A stretch of 64,000 nt of DNA from Listeria cossartiae subsp. cossartiae (GCF_014224155.1 NZ_JAASUI010000001.1:62001-126000); one strand, 5' to 3'. Positions 8,723 to 20,132 are shown, counted from the stretch's first letter. The notes: generated from the sequence alone by a model not told the origin. Translations and numbers: made by a program.

Positions 8723-9562
8723 ATGGATTGGCGTAAAACTCAAATGATTTTTATTGTGACACTCCTAATTTTAAATGTCTTTTTGGCCGTTATATTTTTC
8801 AACAAACAACTATCGGATGATCCAGATACACTCGGAAATGAAACGCTAGAAGAACGCTTAAAAGCAGATAATATTTCCCATCCAGATTTATCGACAAAAC
8901 CTACGAGTGGCTCTATTTTCACGACAGAGCGAGCGGCTTTTACACCAAAAGATGTTAGCGACCTTACTGGACAAGCGATTACGCTGAAAGACAACAATAA
9001 ACAAATTTATTCTGTCTTACAAAATCCAGTAAAAGCTGGCAAAAAAGGCAATAATCCAGAATTTCAAAAATTTATGGAATCTGGCGTTTATCGTGGCGAG
9101 TCCTACCAATTTTGGAATTATGATAAAGATGCCCGGACGCTGACTTTTAACCAATTAATCAATAATAATATGGTGCTCTTTGATGAAGCGGGCCAAATCA
9201 CTTTCTATTTAGACCGCGACGACCGCGTAATCTCCTATGAGCAAACATGGATGTCCAAGCAAGATGATTTAAAAGATAAAACCAATTTAATGTCCGCAAC
9301 AGATGCATTAGAAGCGGTTTATCAGCACGGCGAGTTGAAGCAAGATAGCGACGTGGTTTCCGCAACATTCGGCTACTACACGACCGTACAGCTGCCGTCT
9401 GGAAATGTTTACTTCCCAGTTTGGTGCTTTGAAGTAAAACATTCAGGCGAAACGAACTATGTCCTCGTGAATGCTAAAGACGAACAAGTCATTAACCAAT
9501 CAGAAAATAAATCAACCACCGAACCAGGCACGGAATTATCCAGTCGCCAAAAAGCGAAATAA
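8723..9562 (+). CDS. walI: WalK regulator WalI (YycI)
   Basis: A 279-aa protein of the YycI family with one N-terminal membrane helix (MIFIVTLLILNVFLAVIFF) and an extracellular domain. It begins two bases after the walH stop, so the two are co-translated. It should work as a heterodimer with WalH against WalK. A terminator follows at 9570, so the Wal block ends here and walJ is read separately. Confidence 0.92.
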   Translation: MDWRKTQMIFIVTLLILNVFLAVIFFNKQLSDDPDTLGNETLEERLKADNISHPDLSTKPTSGSIFTTERAAFTPKDVSDLTGQAITLKDNNKQIYSVLQNPVKAGKKGNNPEFQKFMESGVYRGESYQFWNYDKDARTLTFNQLINNNMVLFDEAGQITFYLDRDDRVISYEQTWMSKQDDLKDKTNLMSATDALEAVYQHGELKQDSDVVSATFGYYTTVQLPSGNVYFPVWCFEVKHSGETNYVLVNAKDEQVINQSENKSTTEPGTELSSRQKAK

Positions 9563-9569
9563 AAACAGA

Positions 9570-9607
9570 GTCAACCTAATTATCATGAAAAATTAGGTTG
9601 GCTTTTT
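9570..9607 (+). terminator. Terminator after walI
   Basis: GTCAACCTAATT and AATTAGGTTGGC form a long stem around a short loop, followed by TTTTT. Confidence 0.85.
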
Positions 9608-9681
9608 CAAACGATGGGACATGCAATTTTGCCGGATTAGCGTTACAATAAAAGGTATATAAGCCTTTAGGGGGATAAAAA

Positions 9682-10512
9682 ATGTTCGCAAATAAAATTT
9701 TAACCGAAAAAGACACGGATCAAATCCGATTTAGTATATTAGCCAGCGGAAGTTCAGGTAATGCCACGCTTGTCGAAACCGGAGACCAAAAAATTCTGAT
9801 TGACTGTGGGTTGAGTGGCAAGAAAATGGAAGGGCTATTCGCGCAAGTTGGTCGTGATATGAATGATTTAGACGCTATTTTAATTACGCATGAACACTCA
9901 GACCACATTAAAGGGCTTGGTGTGCTTGCTCGTAAATACAAACTCCCTATTTATGCGAATGCTAAAACATGGAAAGCAATGGATAACATGATTGGCGAAG
10001 TCTCTTCTGATCAAAAGTTCCAATTTGATATGGAAACGGTAAAATCTTTCGGTAGTATGCAAGTAGAATCCTTTGGTGTCTCTCATGACGCGATTGAGCC
10101 GATGTTTTACATATTTCATAAAGGGAATAAAAAATTTGTAATGATAACCGACACGGGATATGTAAGCGACCGGATGAAAGGGCATATTGCGGGGGCTGAT
10201 GCTTATCTTTTTGAAAGTAATCATGATGTAGAAATGCTTCGAATGGGACGCTATCCGTGGAATGTTAAACGCAGAATTCTTGGCGACGAAGGACACGTGA
10301 GCAATGAAGATGCAGCAATTGCAATGAGCGAAGTAATTACCGACCAGACGAAACGAATTTATTTAGGCCACCTTAGTAAAGACAATAATATGAAAGAACT
10401 AGCGAGAATGAGCGTAACACAAACCCTTATTTCAGAAGGAATTGATGTTGGCGGCAAAGTAGAAATCTTTGATACCGACCCTGATAACGCCACATCTATC
10501 TTTACGATTTAA
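9682..10512 (+). CDS. walJ: Metallo-beta-lactamase-fold exonuclease WalJ (YycJ)
   Basis: A 276-aa protein with the MBL metal motif HEHSDH at residues 70-75, preceded by [20 protein letters not shown]. The later metal ligands fall in [11 protein letters not shown] and [10 protein letters not shown]. YycJ/WalJ of Bacillus is reported as a 5'-3' double-strand DNA exonuclease acting in mismatch repair. AGGGGG stands before the ATG. In many Firmicutes it closes the wal operon; here it has its own leader after a terminator. Confidence 0.9.
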   Translation: MFANKILTEKDTDQIRFSILASGSSGNATLVETGDQKILIDCGLSGKKMEGLFAQVGRDMNDLDAILITHEHSDHIKGLGVLARKYKLPIYANAKTWKAMDNMIGEVSSDQKFQFDMETVKSFGSMQVESFGVSHDAIEPMFYIFHKGNKKFVMITDTGYVSDRMKGHIAGADAYLFESNHDVEMLRMGRYPWNVKRRILGDEGHVSNEDAAIAMSEVITDQTKRIYLGHLSKDNNMKELARMSVTQTLISEGIDVGGKVEIFDTDPDNATSIFTI

Positions 10513-10609
10513 GTTTCACCATTTTTTTAAAGCTTTTTCATCGTTTTTTCATATTTGGCGTTTACTATGGAAGTATATAAATGCGAAATTTGCAGAGAGG
10601 AAGGAAGAC

Positions 10610-12115
10610 ATGGACGAGAAAGAAAAGAATTTAAATGAAAACAGCGAGAACGAAAGCACGCCAAAAAGAGAGGTCGAGGAGACTTTACATACCCCGGAGA
10701 ACTCGCAACCAGTCCAAGAACCCCCTATTGTAGAAGGCGTGACCCCAGAGGGCGAGAAATTTGCCGGAGCAACAGAAGATGCAGCCGAGGCAAGTTCTAC
10801 AAATGCATTTTTTGAAGAAGCAAGTAACAAAGAACCAGAACCTGCTAGACCAGCCCCAGGGCCAAGACGTACGAGTACAACTGGAGGCGGCGCAGTCCCA
10901 CCTAATAGAGTGAACAACGGCGGCGGAAGTGGTAACGGGAATGGCCAGCCACCGAAGCGCGGCAAACACTTTATTGGCTACTTTTTAACAGCACTTATTG
11001 GTGTAATCATTGGCGGACTTATTATTTTCTTCGTAGCTTGGGATAATGGCGACAATGCAGATACAACTTCCAATTCAAATAATAAAGCAACTAAAGTAGA
11101 AAAAGTTTCTGTAGACACAACATCAGATGTAACCAAGGCAGTGGATAAAGTACAAGATGCGGTAGTCAGCGTACTGAATTACCAATCATCATCTTCCCTT
11201 GATGGAACAACCTCTTCCGAACAAGAAGCTTCATCAGGATCCGGTGTCATTTATAAAAAAGCAAACGGTAAAGCATACATCGTAACGAATAATCACGTTG
11301 TAGCCGATGCAAATAAATTAGAAGTAACATTTACAAATGGTAAAAAATCAGAAGCGAAATTATTAGGAACAGACGAATGGAACGATTTAGCTGTCCTTGA
11401 AATTGACGATAAAAATGTCAGCACAGTAGCTGCATTCGGCGATTCTGATTCATTAAAACTTGGCGAACCAGCAATTGCAATTGGTAGCCCACTTGGAACT
11501 GAATTTTCCGGTTCTGTAACGCAAGGTATTATTTCCGGCTTAAACCGTGCAGTGCCAGTTGATACAAATGGCGACGGAACAGAAGACTGGGAAGCTGATG
11601 TTATCCAAACAGATGCAGCAATCAACCCAGGTAACAGTGGTGGAGCTTTAATTAACATTGAAGGCCAAGTAATTGGTATCAACTCAATGAAAATTTCGAT
11701 GGAAAACGTAGAAGGTATTAGCTTTGCGATTCCAAGTAACACAGTAGAGCCAATCATCGAACAACTAGAAACAAATGGCGAAGTAGAACGCCCATCTCTA
11801 GGTGTTTCCTTACGTGACGTAGATACAATTCCAGAAACACAACAAAAAAGTATTTTGAAATTACCAGATAGCGTAGATTATGGTGCAATGGTACAACAAG
11901 TAGTATCCGGTTCCCCGGCAGCTAAAGCGGGCTTGAAACAATATGATGTTATTGTTGAACTAGACGGCCAAAAAGTAACAAACTCTATGACACTACGTAA
12001 AATCCTTTATGGTAATGATGTGAAAATTGGCGATAAAGTCAAAGTGAAATATTACCGCGATGGTAAAGAACAATCCACAGATATCAAACTAGAAGCAGCA
12101 AAAACAACCACATGA
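10610..12115 (+). CDS. htrA: Membrane serine protease HtrA
   Basis: A 501-aa HtrA/DegP-type protease. ATG 10610 follows GAGAGGAAGGAAG; longer upstream extensions lack a ribosome site. An acidic, Pro-rich cytoplasmic tail (~1-115) precedes one membrane helix (HFIGYFLTALIGVIIGGLII). The trypsin-like domain shows the triad His229 (VTNNHVV), Asp259 (EWNDLAVL) and Ser343 (NPGNSGGAL). A single PDZ domain closes the protein. It degrades misfolded proteins at the outer membrane face and is needed for envelope-stress tolerance in Listeria. A strong terminator follows. Confidence 0.95.
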   Translation: MDEKEKNLNENSENESTPKREVEETLHTPENSQPVQEPPIVEGVTPEGEKFAGATEDAAEASSTNAFFEEASNKEPEPARPAPGPRRTSTTGGGAVPPNRVNNGGGSGNGNGQPPKRGKHFIGYFLTALIGVIIGGLIIFFVAWDNGDNADTTSNSNNKATKVEKVSVDTTSDVTKAVDKVQDAVVSVLNYQSSSSLDGTTSSEQEASSGSGVIYKKANGKAYIVTNNHVVADANKLEVTFTNGKKSEAKLLGTDEWNDLAVLEIDDKNVSTVAAFGDSDSLKLGEPAIAIGSPLGTEFSGSVTQGIISGLNRAVPVDTNGDGTEDWEADVIQTDAAINPGNSGGALINIEGQVIGINSMKISMENVEGISFAIPSNTVEPIIEQLETNGEVERPSLGVSLRDVDTIPETQQKSILKLPDSVDYGAMVQQVVSGSPAAKAGLKQYDVIVELDGQKVTNSMTLRKILYGNDVKIGDKVKVKYYRDGKEQSTDIKLEAAKTTT

Positions 12116-12121
12116 TAACGA

Positions 12122-12158
12122 AAAGCCATTCTCTTGAAAAAGAGGGTGGCTTTTTTTC
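12122..12158 (+). terminator. Terminator of htrA
   Basis: AAAGCCATTCTCTT and AAGAGGGTGGCTTT pair around a short A-rich loop, followed by seven T. Confidence 0.85.
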
Positions 12159-12705
12159 TGTGGAAAACTTGTGGATAGTGATTTTTTTCGGATATAGATA
12201 TAGTAGAGAACAAGGATTCTGCTACTAAATATAGGAACGTTTTGTGGATATGTGGATAACTTCTGTGGATAACCTGTGTGTAAGCCGTGAATATCTTGTG
12301 GAAAAGAACAATTTTGATAATTTAATCAATAATCACAGATTTATTTTTGAAAAAAACGCATTTTTTGCGAAAATATAGGTCAAAAAAGAAAAATGTGGAT
12401 AGAAAGCCATTTATCCACATTTTTACTTTTTATAAGTCGAATATGTGACAAGGGAAATAACTTTACGCGGAAATTAAAATGGTGGGGATGATTGTAGGAG
12501 AAGAGGTTTCGCTGTTTGATGGAGTTTGGTTTTCGAATGTTTTGCTGACATTTTTACTTGTGGATAAGCTGTGGATAGTGAAAATAGCGTATCATATATA
12601 TTGTGGAGAATATACGTTCGGACACAAAATAGAGAATCGCCCTGTGGATATGTGGATAGTTTTTGGGGATAACTTGTGTATAAGGACGGGATAACCTGTG
12701 GAATA
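12159..12705 (+). other. DnaA-box-like cluster in a gene-free stretch
   Basis: This ~550-base stretch has no convincing gene. It carries four perfect 9-mers TGTGGATAA/TTATCCACA (12251, 12264, 12411, 12559), one TGTGTATAA (12675), and at least nine copies with one mismatch (for example 12159, 12170, 12243, 12394, 12570, 12643, 12651, 12664). Nearly all point the same way; 12411 is reversed. These match the DnaA box. B. subtilis uses DnaA-box clusters away from oriC to titrate DnaA; a similar role here is inference. Confidence 0.8.
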
Positions 12706-12790
12706 ACTTTTTTTGCGTTAGAAAACTATTTAGAAGTTCTGCCGATTTAGCGAAATGAAAAGTAGTAAAATAGGCTAAGAAAAATCATCA

Positions 12791-12819
12791 TTGACAGAAA
12801 GCGCTTTATCTTGTATCAT
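12791..12819 (+). promoter_or_regulatory. Beta-glucoside operon promoter with overlapping cre-like site
   Basis: TTGACA (12791-12796), 17 bases, TATCAT (12814-12819). The spacer contains GAAAGCGCTTT, which resembles the CcpA operator core, so carbon catabolite repression is likely. Confidence 0.75.
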
Positions 12820-12833
12820 AATGGTTAATTAAA

Positions 12834-14380
<1,547 letters not shown>

Positions 14381-14426
14381 CTTAACTTTCCTAGATATAA
14401 ACTAAACTATTGAAGAGGAATAAAAG

Positions 14427-15272
14427 ATGATAATAAAAAAAGTTTTTAATAATAATGTTGTTTTAGTCATTGAAAATCCGACAGTAGAAAAAATTCTGAT
14501 GGGAAAAGGTATTGGTTATCAAAAGTTTCCAGGAGACCTGGTTGATTTAACTAATGTAGAAAAAACATTTGTGTTGAATGATGAAGCGACAGAAGGAAAA
14601 TTGGATGCTTTTTTTGACGAAGTTCCTTTGGAGGTTATTCAACTGTGCGGCCATTTGGTGAAAAGCGGTAAGCAGGAACTTGGCCCGCATATTACGGATA
14701 ATTTACTGATTCCGCTTGCTGATCATATAAATTTCGCAATCACTCGGGTAAAAGAAGGCATTCAAATTGATTACCCGCTAAAATGGGAAATTCGTCATAT
14801 GTATCCGGAAGAAGTCGCGTTTGCTGAATCTGTTATCGCATGGATGAAGGAAAGCGCAAATATTGAATTGCCTAAAGAAGAAGTTGTGCCGATCGCGATG
14901 CATTTTGTTAATGCCAGATTTGGCACAGCAGAAGTAGAACAAGCTTTTGAAATGACAACTTTGGTTGCGAAAATTTTAGATATTATTAACTATCATTACC
15001 TTATTCAAGTAGATGAAGATTCATTAAATTATGCGCGTTTAATTACACATTTGCGTTACTTCATTTTGCGACAAATGAAAAAAGAATCAGATGTGGTGGA
15101 GGAAGCAATTCTTTATGATGTAGTAAAAAGTAAATATCCAAAAGCTTTTGAATGTGCCTTAAAAGTGAAGAAATTACTAGAAGAAACAATGGGCTGGACA
15201 GTCAATCATGACGAGGTACTATACCTTGCACTGCATATCCACCGAGTTACTACTAGAGAAAAAACAAAATAA
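14427..15272 (+). CDS. BglG/LicT-family transcriptional antiterminator
   Basis: A 281-aa protein with an N-terminal CAT RNA-binding domain (~1-55) followed by two PTS regulation domains, PRD1 and PRD2, whose conserved His residues lie in LCGHL, LADHI, MHFVNARF and LALHIHRV. It lies between the GH1 and PTS genes, each preceded by a RAT/terminator. It should be phosphorylated by the permease below when substrate is absent and bind RAT when substrate is present, as in LicT and BglG. Confidence 0.92.
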   Translation: MIIKKVFNNNVVLVIENPTVEKILMGKGIGYQKFPGDLVDLTNVEKTFVLNDEATEGKLDAFFDEVPLEVIQLCGHLVKSGKQELGPHITDNLLIPLADHINFAITRVKEGIQIDYPLKWEIRHMYPEEVAFAESVIAWMKESANIELPKEEVVPIAMHFVNARFGTAEVEQAFEMTTLVAKILDIINYHYLIQVDEDSLNYARLITHLRYFILRQMKKESDVVEEAILYDVVKSKYPKAFECALKVKKLLEETMGWTVNHDEVLYLALHIHRVTTREKTK

Positions 15273-15280
15273 TTTATTGT

Positions 15281-15369
15281 AGGATCGTTACTGTTCGGCA
15301 GGCGTGACCTAAATAAAAGATAAGACACTTAATTTGAAGTCGTTGTATCTTTTATTTGGGTCTTTTTTA
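15281..15369 (+). promoter_or_regulatory. Second RAT antiterminator and terminator
   Basis: AGGATCGTTACTG ... CAGGCGTGACC (15281-15309) overlaps a long terminator stem (15306-15322 with 15346-15362) and a T tract at 15363. It repeats the 12834 element ahead of the PTS gene, giving a second control point inside the operon. Confidence 0.9.
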
Positions 15370-15393
15370 TTACAAATGAACTGGAGGAGAACA

Positions 15394-17271
15394 ATGAATA
15401 ATCAAGAACTAGCAAAAGAGATACTCGCCCTTGTTGGTGGAGAAAAAAACATTACAGAAGTCATGCACTGCTACACAAGACTTAGATTTCATTTGAAAAA
15501 AATCGATTTAGCGGATAAGGAGAAAATTGAAGAATTACCAGGCGTTATTAATGTTCAAATTCAAAGCGGACAATTTCAAGTAGTGATTGGAAATAAAGTT
15601 TCTAAAGTGTATAAGGAATTAATAAAACTTGGAGATTTCAAACAAGGCGATAGTTCAGAAACAACTGTTGAAAAGAAAAAAGGAAATCTCATTGGTCGTT
15701 TCTTTGAAGTGATTTCGACAATATTCTCGCCAATAGTTCCTGCGATTGCCGGAGCCGGAATGTTAAAAGGGCTTTTAGGATTAGTTACTGTACTTGGCTG
15801 GGTTGAGCCAACTAGTAGTGTTGTAACGATGCTGCAAATTATATCCGACTGTGTATTTTACTTCTTGCCGTTTTTCTTGGCGGTTTCAGCAGCGCGAATT
15901 TTCAAAACGAATGAGTTTATTGCAGTCGCTGTAGCTGGGGGAATGATGTACCCAATTATTATGGAAGGAGCGAAAGCCATTGCGAATGGTGGCCCAACTG
16001 GGTTAGATTTGTTTGGTCTTCCAGTTCCTTTTATCAATTATAGTTCTACTGTTATTCCGATTATTTTAGCCGTTTGGATTTTAAGTTATGTTTATCGTTG
16101 GGTAGATAGATGGATGCCGGATTCTTTGGGGATTGTATTTACACCAACTATTGTATTAATGCTTATTATTCCAATTCAATTAATTGTTATTGGACCACTT
16201 GGATCATACTTAGGAATTTGGCTTGCAGAAGGCGTGACATGGTTATTTGCACATGGTGGTATTATCGCCGGTGGACTTCTTGGAGCAACTAGACCATTAC
16301 TCGTTATTGTTGGCATGCACTACGGCTTAATGCCAATCGCAATTCAAAATATCGCTGTACTCGGACATGACTATTTATTACCAGTTTTCTTAATGGCAAA
16401 CATGGGCCAAGCGGCAGCAGCATTAGCCGTATTTTTGAAAACAAAAAACAAAGATTTAAAAGCTATCGCGGGATCGTCTACAATTGCAGGATTTTTAGGA
16501 ATTACCGAACCAGCAATGTACGGGGTTAACTTGAAACTGAAAAAACCATTTATCGCTGCTTTAATTGGTTCAGGTATTGGTGGTGCATTTGTGACAGGTT
16601 TTGGCGTTACAGGAAATGCCTTTGTTCTGCCCGGAATAATGAGTTTACCAGTATTTATGGGACCAAAATTTGTTTATCTAATTATTGGAATGATACTTAC
16701 AATCACCATCACGATCGTTTTAACATTCTTGATGAAATTTGAAGATGCACCATCTAAAAATACAAAAGAAACAGCGAAGAAACAAAACAAAGCTTCTTCT
16801 ATTGAACACACAACCATTTTAAGCCCAGTAATCGGAACTACAGTTGCTTTAAAAGATGTACCAGATGCGACATTTGCAGAAGAAATCATGGGAAAAGGGA
16901 TGGCTGTAAATCCGACTGTTGGAGAAATTTACGCCCCTTTTAATGGAGAAGTTGCTACTTTCTTTAAAACGGGTCATGCGATTGGTTTGCGGTCAGAAGA
17001 AGGCGTAGAATTGCTTATTCACGTAGGGATTGATACGGTTAATTTAAACGGAGCTCATTTCCATCCTCAAGTGAAACAAGGCGATCAAGTCAAGGCTGGA
17101 GATTTGCTGCTGACATTTGATCTAGCGGAAATTAAGCAAGCGGGATATGAGGCAATTACCCCTGTTATCGTTACAAATACTGAAAATTATTTGGACGTGA
17201 TTGGTGCCGATGAAAATGAAACAATGGAACGAGAAAATTGGTTAATTCAAGTAATCAATAAAATGAAATAA
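15394..17271 (+). CDS. Beta-glucoside PTS permease EIIBCA
   Basis: A 625-aa fused permease of the glucose-glucoside family. The IIB domain has phospho-Cys26 (VMHCYTRLRF). IIC (~105-460) has about ten membrane segments and the motif GITEPAMYGVNL. The IIA domain (~490-625) carries phospho-His543 (LLIHVGIDTVNLNG). The ATG at 15394 follows CTGGAGGAG; no better start lies upstream. It imports and phosphorylates a beta-glucoside that the GH1 enzyme would cleave, and its IIB domain likely controls the antiterminator. Confidence 0.93.
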   Translation: MNNQELAKEILALVGGEKNITEVMHCYTRLRFHLKKIDLADKEKIEELPGVINVQIQSGQFQVVIGNKVSKVYKELIKLGDFKQGDSSETTVEKKKGNLIGRFFEVISTIFSPIVPAIAGAGMLKGLLGLVTVLGWVEPTSSVVTMLQIISDCVFYFLPFFLAVSAARIFKTNEFIAVAVAGGMMYPIIMEGAKAIANGGPTGLDLFGLPVPFINYSSTVIPIILAVWILSYVYRWVDRWMPDSLGIVFTPTIVLMLIIPIQLIVIGPLGSYLGIWLAEGVTWLFAHGGIIAGGLLGATRPLLVIVGMHYGLMPIAIQNIAVLGHDYLLPVFLMANMGQAAAALAVFLKTKNKDLKAIAGSSTIAGFLGITEPAMYGVNLKLKKPFIAALIGSGIGGAFVTGFGVTGNAFVLPGIMSLPVFMGPKFVYLIIGMILTITITIVLTFLMKFEDAPSKNTKETAKKQNKASSIEHTTILSPVIGTTVALKDVPDATFAEEIMGKGMAVNPTVGEIYAPFNGEVATFFKTGHAIGLRSEEGVELLIHVGIDTVNLNGAHFHPQVKQGDQVKAGDLLLTFDLAEIKQAGYEAITPVIVTNTENYLDVIGADENETMERENWLIQVINKMK

Positions 17272-17276
17272 TTTTA

Positions 17277-17309
17277 AAACACTATTCTTTCGCGGGAATA
17301 GTGTTTTTT
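17277..17309 (+). terminator. Terminator of the beta-glucoside operon
   Basis: AAACACTATTC and GAATAGTGTTT form a perfect stem with loop TTTCGCG, then a T run. Confidence 0.9.
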
Positions 17310-17391
17310 GTTTGGAATTATAAATTTTGGTAGAGTTGTAAGTGTCATTTGAGGTATGATAAAAGTATTAATAAAGATGAGGGTGGCACAA

Positions 17392-17871
17392 ATGAATATC
17401 CAAATTGTAACGGTGGGAAAACTGAAAGAAAAATATTTAGTACAAGGAATCGCGGAATATTTAAAACGACTGAGCGCCTATGCGAAAGTGACAATTGTTG
17501 AGGTTCCAGATGAAAAAGCGCCGGAAGTATTGAGTGACGCGGAAATGAAACAAGTGAAGGATAAAGAGGGTGTGCGGATTTTAGCGAAGATTCCGGATGA
17601 TGCCCATGTGATAGCGCTGGCGATTGATGGGAAAATGAAGTCAAGTGAGGAATTTGCGGCGGATTTGGATAAGCTGGCGACTTATGGTAAGAGTAAGGTG
17701 ACGTTTGTGATTGGTGGATCGCTGGGGCTTAGTGAGGCGGTGTTGAAGCGGAGTAATGAGCGGATTTCGTTTGGGAGGTTGACTTTGCCGCACCAGTTGA
17801 TGAGATTAGTGCTGGTGGAGCAGGTTTATCGGGCGTTTCGGATTGTTCGGGGGGAGCCATATCATAAGTGA
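17392..17871 (+). CDS. rlmH: 23S rRNA pseudouridine1915 N3-methyltransferase RlmH
   Basis: A 159-aa SPOUT methyltransferase of the length typical for RlmH. The C-terminal SAM knot shows [16 protein letters not shown] and [34 protein letters not shown], which are diagnostic. The ATG at 17392 follows GAGGGTGG; an upstream in-frame ATG would give an oversized protein. It modifies pseudouridine 1915 in helix 69 of 23S rRNA. In B. subtilis this gene also lies near the wal block and oriC, so the neighbourhood is partly conserved. Confidence 0.96.
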   Translation: MNIQIVTVGKLKEKYLVQGIAEYLKRLSAYAKVTIVEVPDEKAPEVLSDAEMKQVKDKEGVRILAKIPDDAHVIALAIDGKMKSSEEFAADLDKLATYGKSKVTFVIGGSLGLSEAVLKRSNERISFGRLTLPHQLMRLVLVEQVYRAFRIVRGEPYHK

Positions 17872-17874
17872 AGC

Positions 17875-17909
17875 AAATCGGATGAAAGGATTATTTCATC
17901 CGATTTTTT
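17875..17909 (+). terminator. Terminator of rlmH, overlapping the GNAT 3' end
   Basis: AAATCGGATGAA and TTCATCCGATTT pair perfectly and are followed by T on the plus strand. The stem contains the last codons of the convergent GNAT gene. Confidence 0.85.
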
Positions 17910-18381
17910 CATAAATTCGCGAGTTTCTATCAGGGAAAGGATAATCAATATCTAATGCATCTCGGGTAATTTGCTGAAATCCTTGTTTTTCATAAAAATA
18001 ATGCGAGCGTTTTTCATTTTCAGGTGTATCTAAAATAATCCGTGAAAAATTATTCGCGGTATAGAACGCGTAAAAAGCATCAAATAATTGCTGGCCAAGA
18101 CGCACCGGATTTCCTCTGAATTCGGGATAAGTGAAGAATTTTTTTAGAATAGCTGTTTCTTTATCGAATGGTAACAGTGCGATTGAACCAACAACTTTAT
18201 TATCTTGTATGGCAATCCAAAATTGGCCGCCTTTTTTTTGATAATAATCTTCAATTTCAAAAATATCTGCTTGCTCAGTCATTTTAATATCTAGGCTTGC
18301 TTCGATGTTTTGGCAGTAATTGATTAAGTCGACTAGTTCTGCCAAGTATTTAGGATTATTTGCAAAGTGTTTAATTTCCAT
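17896..18381 (-). CDS. GNAT-family N-acetyltransferase
   Basis: A 161-aa protein with the GNAT fold: FWIAIQDNKVVGSIALLPF, then AILKKFFTYPEFRGNPVRLGQQLFDAFYAF as motif A for acetyl-CoA, and ILDTPENEKRSHYFYEKQGFQQI as the C-terminal strand. The usual Q/RxxGxG/A loop reads RGNPVRLG, slightly altered. No substrate can be assigned. It is transcribed alone, convergent with rlmH and divergent from a LysR gene, which may control it. Confidence 0.8.
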   Translation of the reverse strand: MEIKHFANNPKYLAELVDLINYCQNIEASLDIKMTEQADIFEIEDYYQKKGGQFWIAIQDNKVVGSIALLPFDKETAILKKFFTYPEFRGNPVRLGQQLFDAFYAFYTANNFSRIILDTPENEKRSHYFYEKQGFQQITRDALDIDYPFPDRNSRIYEKIG

Positions 18382-18519
18382 TAGTTACCCAACTTTCTAA
18401 TAATATTTGACTTATTTCTTAGTACAATTTATACTACATCAAAAATACAGTTCTGAATAACGGGAAAAATCGAATGTATGGTTCGGTTTTATTGAACTAT
18501 TAGAGAGTGGGGAATGATA

Positions 18520-19407
18520 ATGGATTTGAAAAATTTGCTGACGTTTAAAACGATTTTAGAAGCGGGTAGTTTTCAAGAAGCTGCGCGGAAATTAAATTAC
18601 GCCCAATCGACAGTAACTACGCAAATTCAACAACTAGAACAAGAGCTTCATGTGAAACTGTTCGATAAAATTGGTCGGAAAATGGTTTTAACCTCTGCGG
18701 GTAACGATTTGTTGCCTTCTGTGAATCAGATACTTGAAACATACAACACTATGAAAAACTATTCGAATAATGCGGAGTTAAAAGGTGAATTGCGTATTGC
18801 CATCCCTGAAAGTATACTCACCTACCAAATGCAGACCATTTTAAAGGAATTCCATGAAAAAGCTCCTAATGTAAAACTGTATTTGAAAACGTTAAATTGC
18901 TTTGAAATTCCGTACGAGGTTGAAAATGGTTTGGTTGATTTAGGCATTTATTATGATGTTGGTGAAAAAAGTGATCAGATTACGAAAAGTAAATTGGGAT
19001 CGCACGCTATTTCTGTAATTGCGAGTGCTCAAAAAGAGGTAGAGTCTATAAATTTTTTTAATGAAAATAAAGAATTGGATGTATCTTTTTTATCGAACGA
19101 TGTGAATAGTATTTATCAAAAACATTTTGAAGCGATGATTAAAGAGCGGAATATCACCCTTAACCACCGAATGGAAGCTGGGAGTATTGAATCGATTAAA
19201 CGATGCGTGATTAATAATTTAGGTATTGCTGTTTTTCCGAGTTTTGTGTTTGAGGAGGAGCTTGGAAAAGGGCTGATACGCAAGGTCCCAAGTCCTTTGG
19301 ATAGTCAGGAAATAGCAACGATTTATAGTTATCACGAAAAAAGATGGATGTCGCCGAATTTGGCGTGTTTTATGGAGTTGTTGGAGGCGGGAAAAGGGGA
19401 TTTTTGA
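18520..19407 (+). CDS. LysR-family transcriptional regulator
   Basis: A 295-aa LysR regulator. The winged helix at ~1-60 (LLTFKTILEAGSFQEAARKL, then QSTVTTQIQQLEQEL) is canonical; the remainder is the periplasmic-binding-like effector domain. Two ATGs (18514 and 18520) are possible; 18520 gives the usual MDLKNL start with GTGGGGA at a good distance. It is divergent from the GNAT gene and precedes a DUF998 membrane gene. The effector is unknown. Confidence 0.9.
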   Translation: MDLKNLLTFKTILEAGSFQEAARKLNYAQSTVTTQIQQLEQELHVKLFDKIGRKMVLTSAGNDLLPSVNQILETYNTMKNYSNNAELKGELRIAIPESILTYQMQTILKEFHEKAPNVKLYLKTLNCFEIPYEVENGLVDLGIYYDVGEKSDQITKSKLGSHAISVIASAQKEVESINFFNENKELDVSFLSNDVNSIYQKHFEAMIKERNITLNHRMEAGSIESIKRCVINNLGIAVFPSFVFEEELGKGLIRKVPSPLDSQEIATIYSYHEKRWMSPNLACFMELLEAGKGDF

Positions 19408-19493
19408 CCAATTTGTTTGGAAATCAGTTATAATAATTAAATAGATTTTTAATCCATAAGACCACACAAAATTAAGTTTTAGGAGTGTGAAAA

Positions 19494-20132
19494 ATGACCT
19501 TTCTAAAAAAATACGGCTTTTACTTTTTATTACTCGCTGTCCTAAGTGATTTTCTAACACCTTACATACTCGGAATATTTTACCCAGAACTAAACCAAAT
19601 GACGCAGGTTATGAGTGTGTTTGGGGATGTGGCTAGTCCGGTTCGGGGGGCGTTTTTGGTTTGGTCGGTGGTGTCTGGGGTGTTGTTTGTGCTTGCGTTA
19701 CCGGCGATTTATCAGAGCGTTGTTAAAACTTCGCGGACTTTGGCGATTATGCTTGCTTCTGCGATTGGTTTGTATGGGATTGGCGATTGTATTTTTACCG
19801 GGTTGTTTAGTATTGATACGGAGCAGGCGAGTTGGACGTTTTCGACTTGGGTTCATAATATCGGCTCGGGGCTTGGTTATGCGGGATTTTTGATTTTTCC
19901 GTTGTTTTTGGTCATGCTTTACCGGAAAACTGGCGATAAAACTCGCGGCAATGTCTATCTAGTATTACTCATTGTCAGTTTACTTTCTGCTGGTGTTTAT
20001 GGGCTTGCGCGGATTCCTGCGGTGAATGATTTGTCGGTTTTGGATAAAATTGGATTTTGTCAGCGGATTAGTTTCTTTTTTAATTATTTGCCGATTGTTG
20101 TTTTTGGAATTGATCGGATTAGAAAACCCTAG
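19494..20132 (+). CDS. DUF998 family membrane protein
   Basis: A 212-aa protein with about six membrane helices and the DUF998 pattern (short N-terminus, FFYPELNQM-like loop FYPELNQMTQVMS, and late helices). RBS TTAGGAGTGTG is 8 bases from the ATG. A possible promoter (TTGACC at 19404, TATAAT at 19429, 19-base spacer) overlaps the LysR stop. The function of the family is not known. Its stop lies inside a terminator shared with the convergent PTS gene. Confidence 0.75.
   Translation: MTFLKKYGFYFLLLAVLSDFLTPYILGIFYPELNQMTQVMSVFGDVASPVRGAFLVWSVVSGVLFVLALPAIYQSVVKTSRTLAIMLASAIGLYGIGDCIFTGLFSIDTEQASWTFSTWVHNIGSGLGYAGFLIFPLFLVMLYRKTGDKTRGNVYLVLLIVSLLSAGVYGLARIPAVNDLSVLDKIGFCQRISFFFNYLPIVVFGIDRIRKP

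Noticed and set aside
10469..10609. N-terminal extension of HtrA upstream of ATG 10610
   Set aside because: It overlaps the walJ 3' end and has no ribosome site; ATG 10610 is preceded by a strong one.
12479..12694. 71-codon open frame inside the DnaA-box region
   Set aside because: Composition is driven by repeated TGTGGATA words, with no ribosome site and no recognisable protein.
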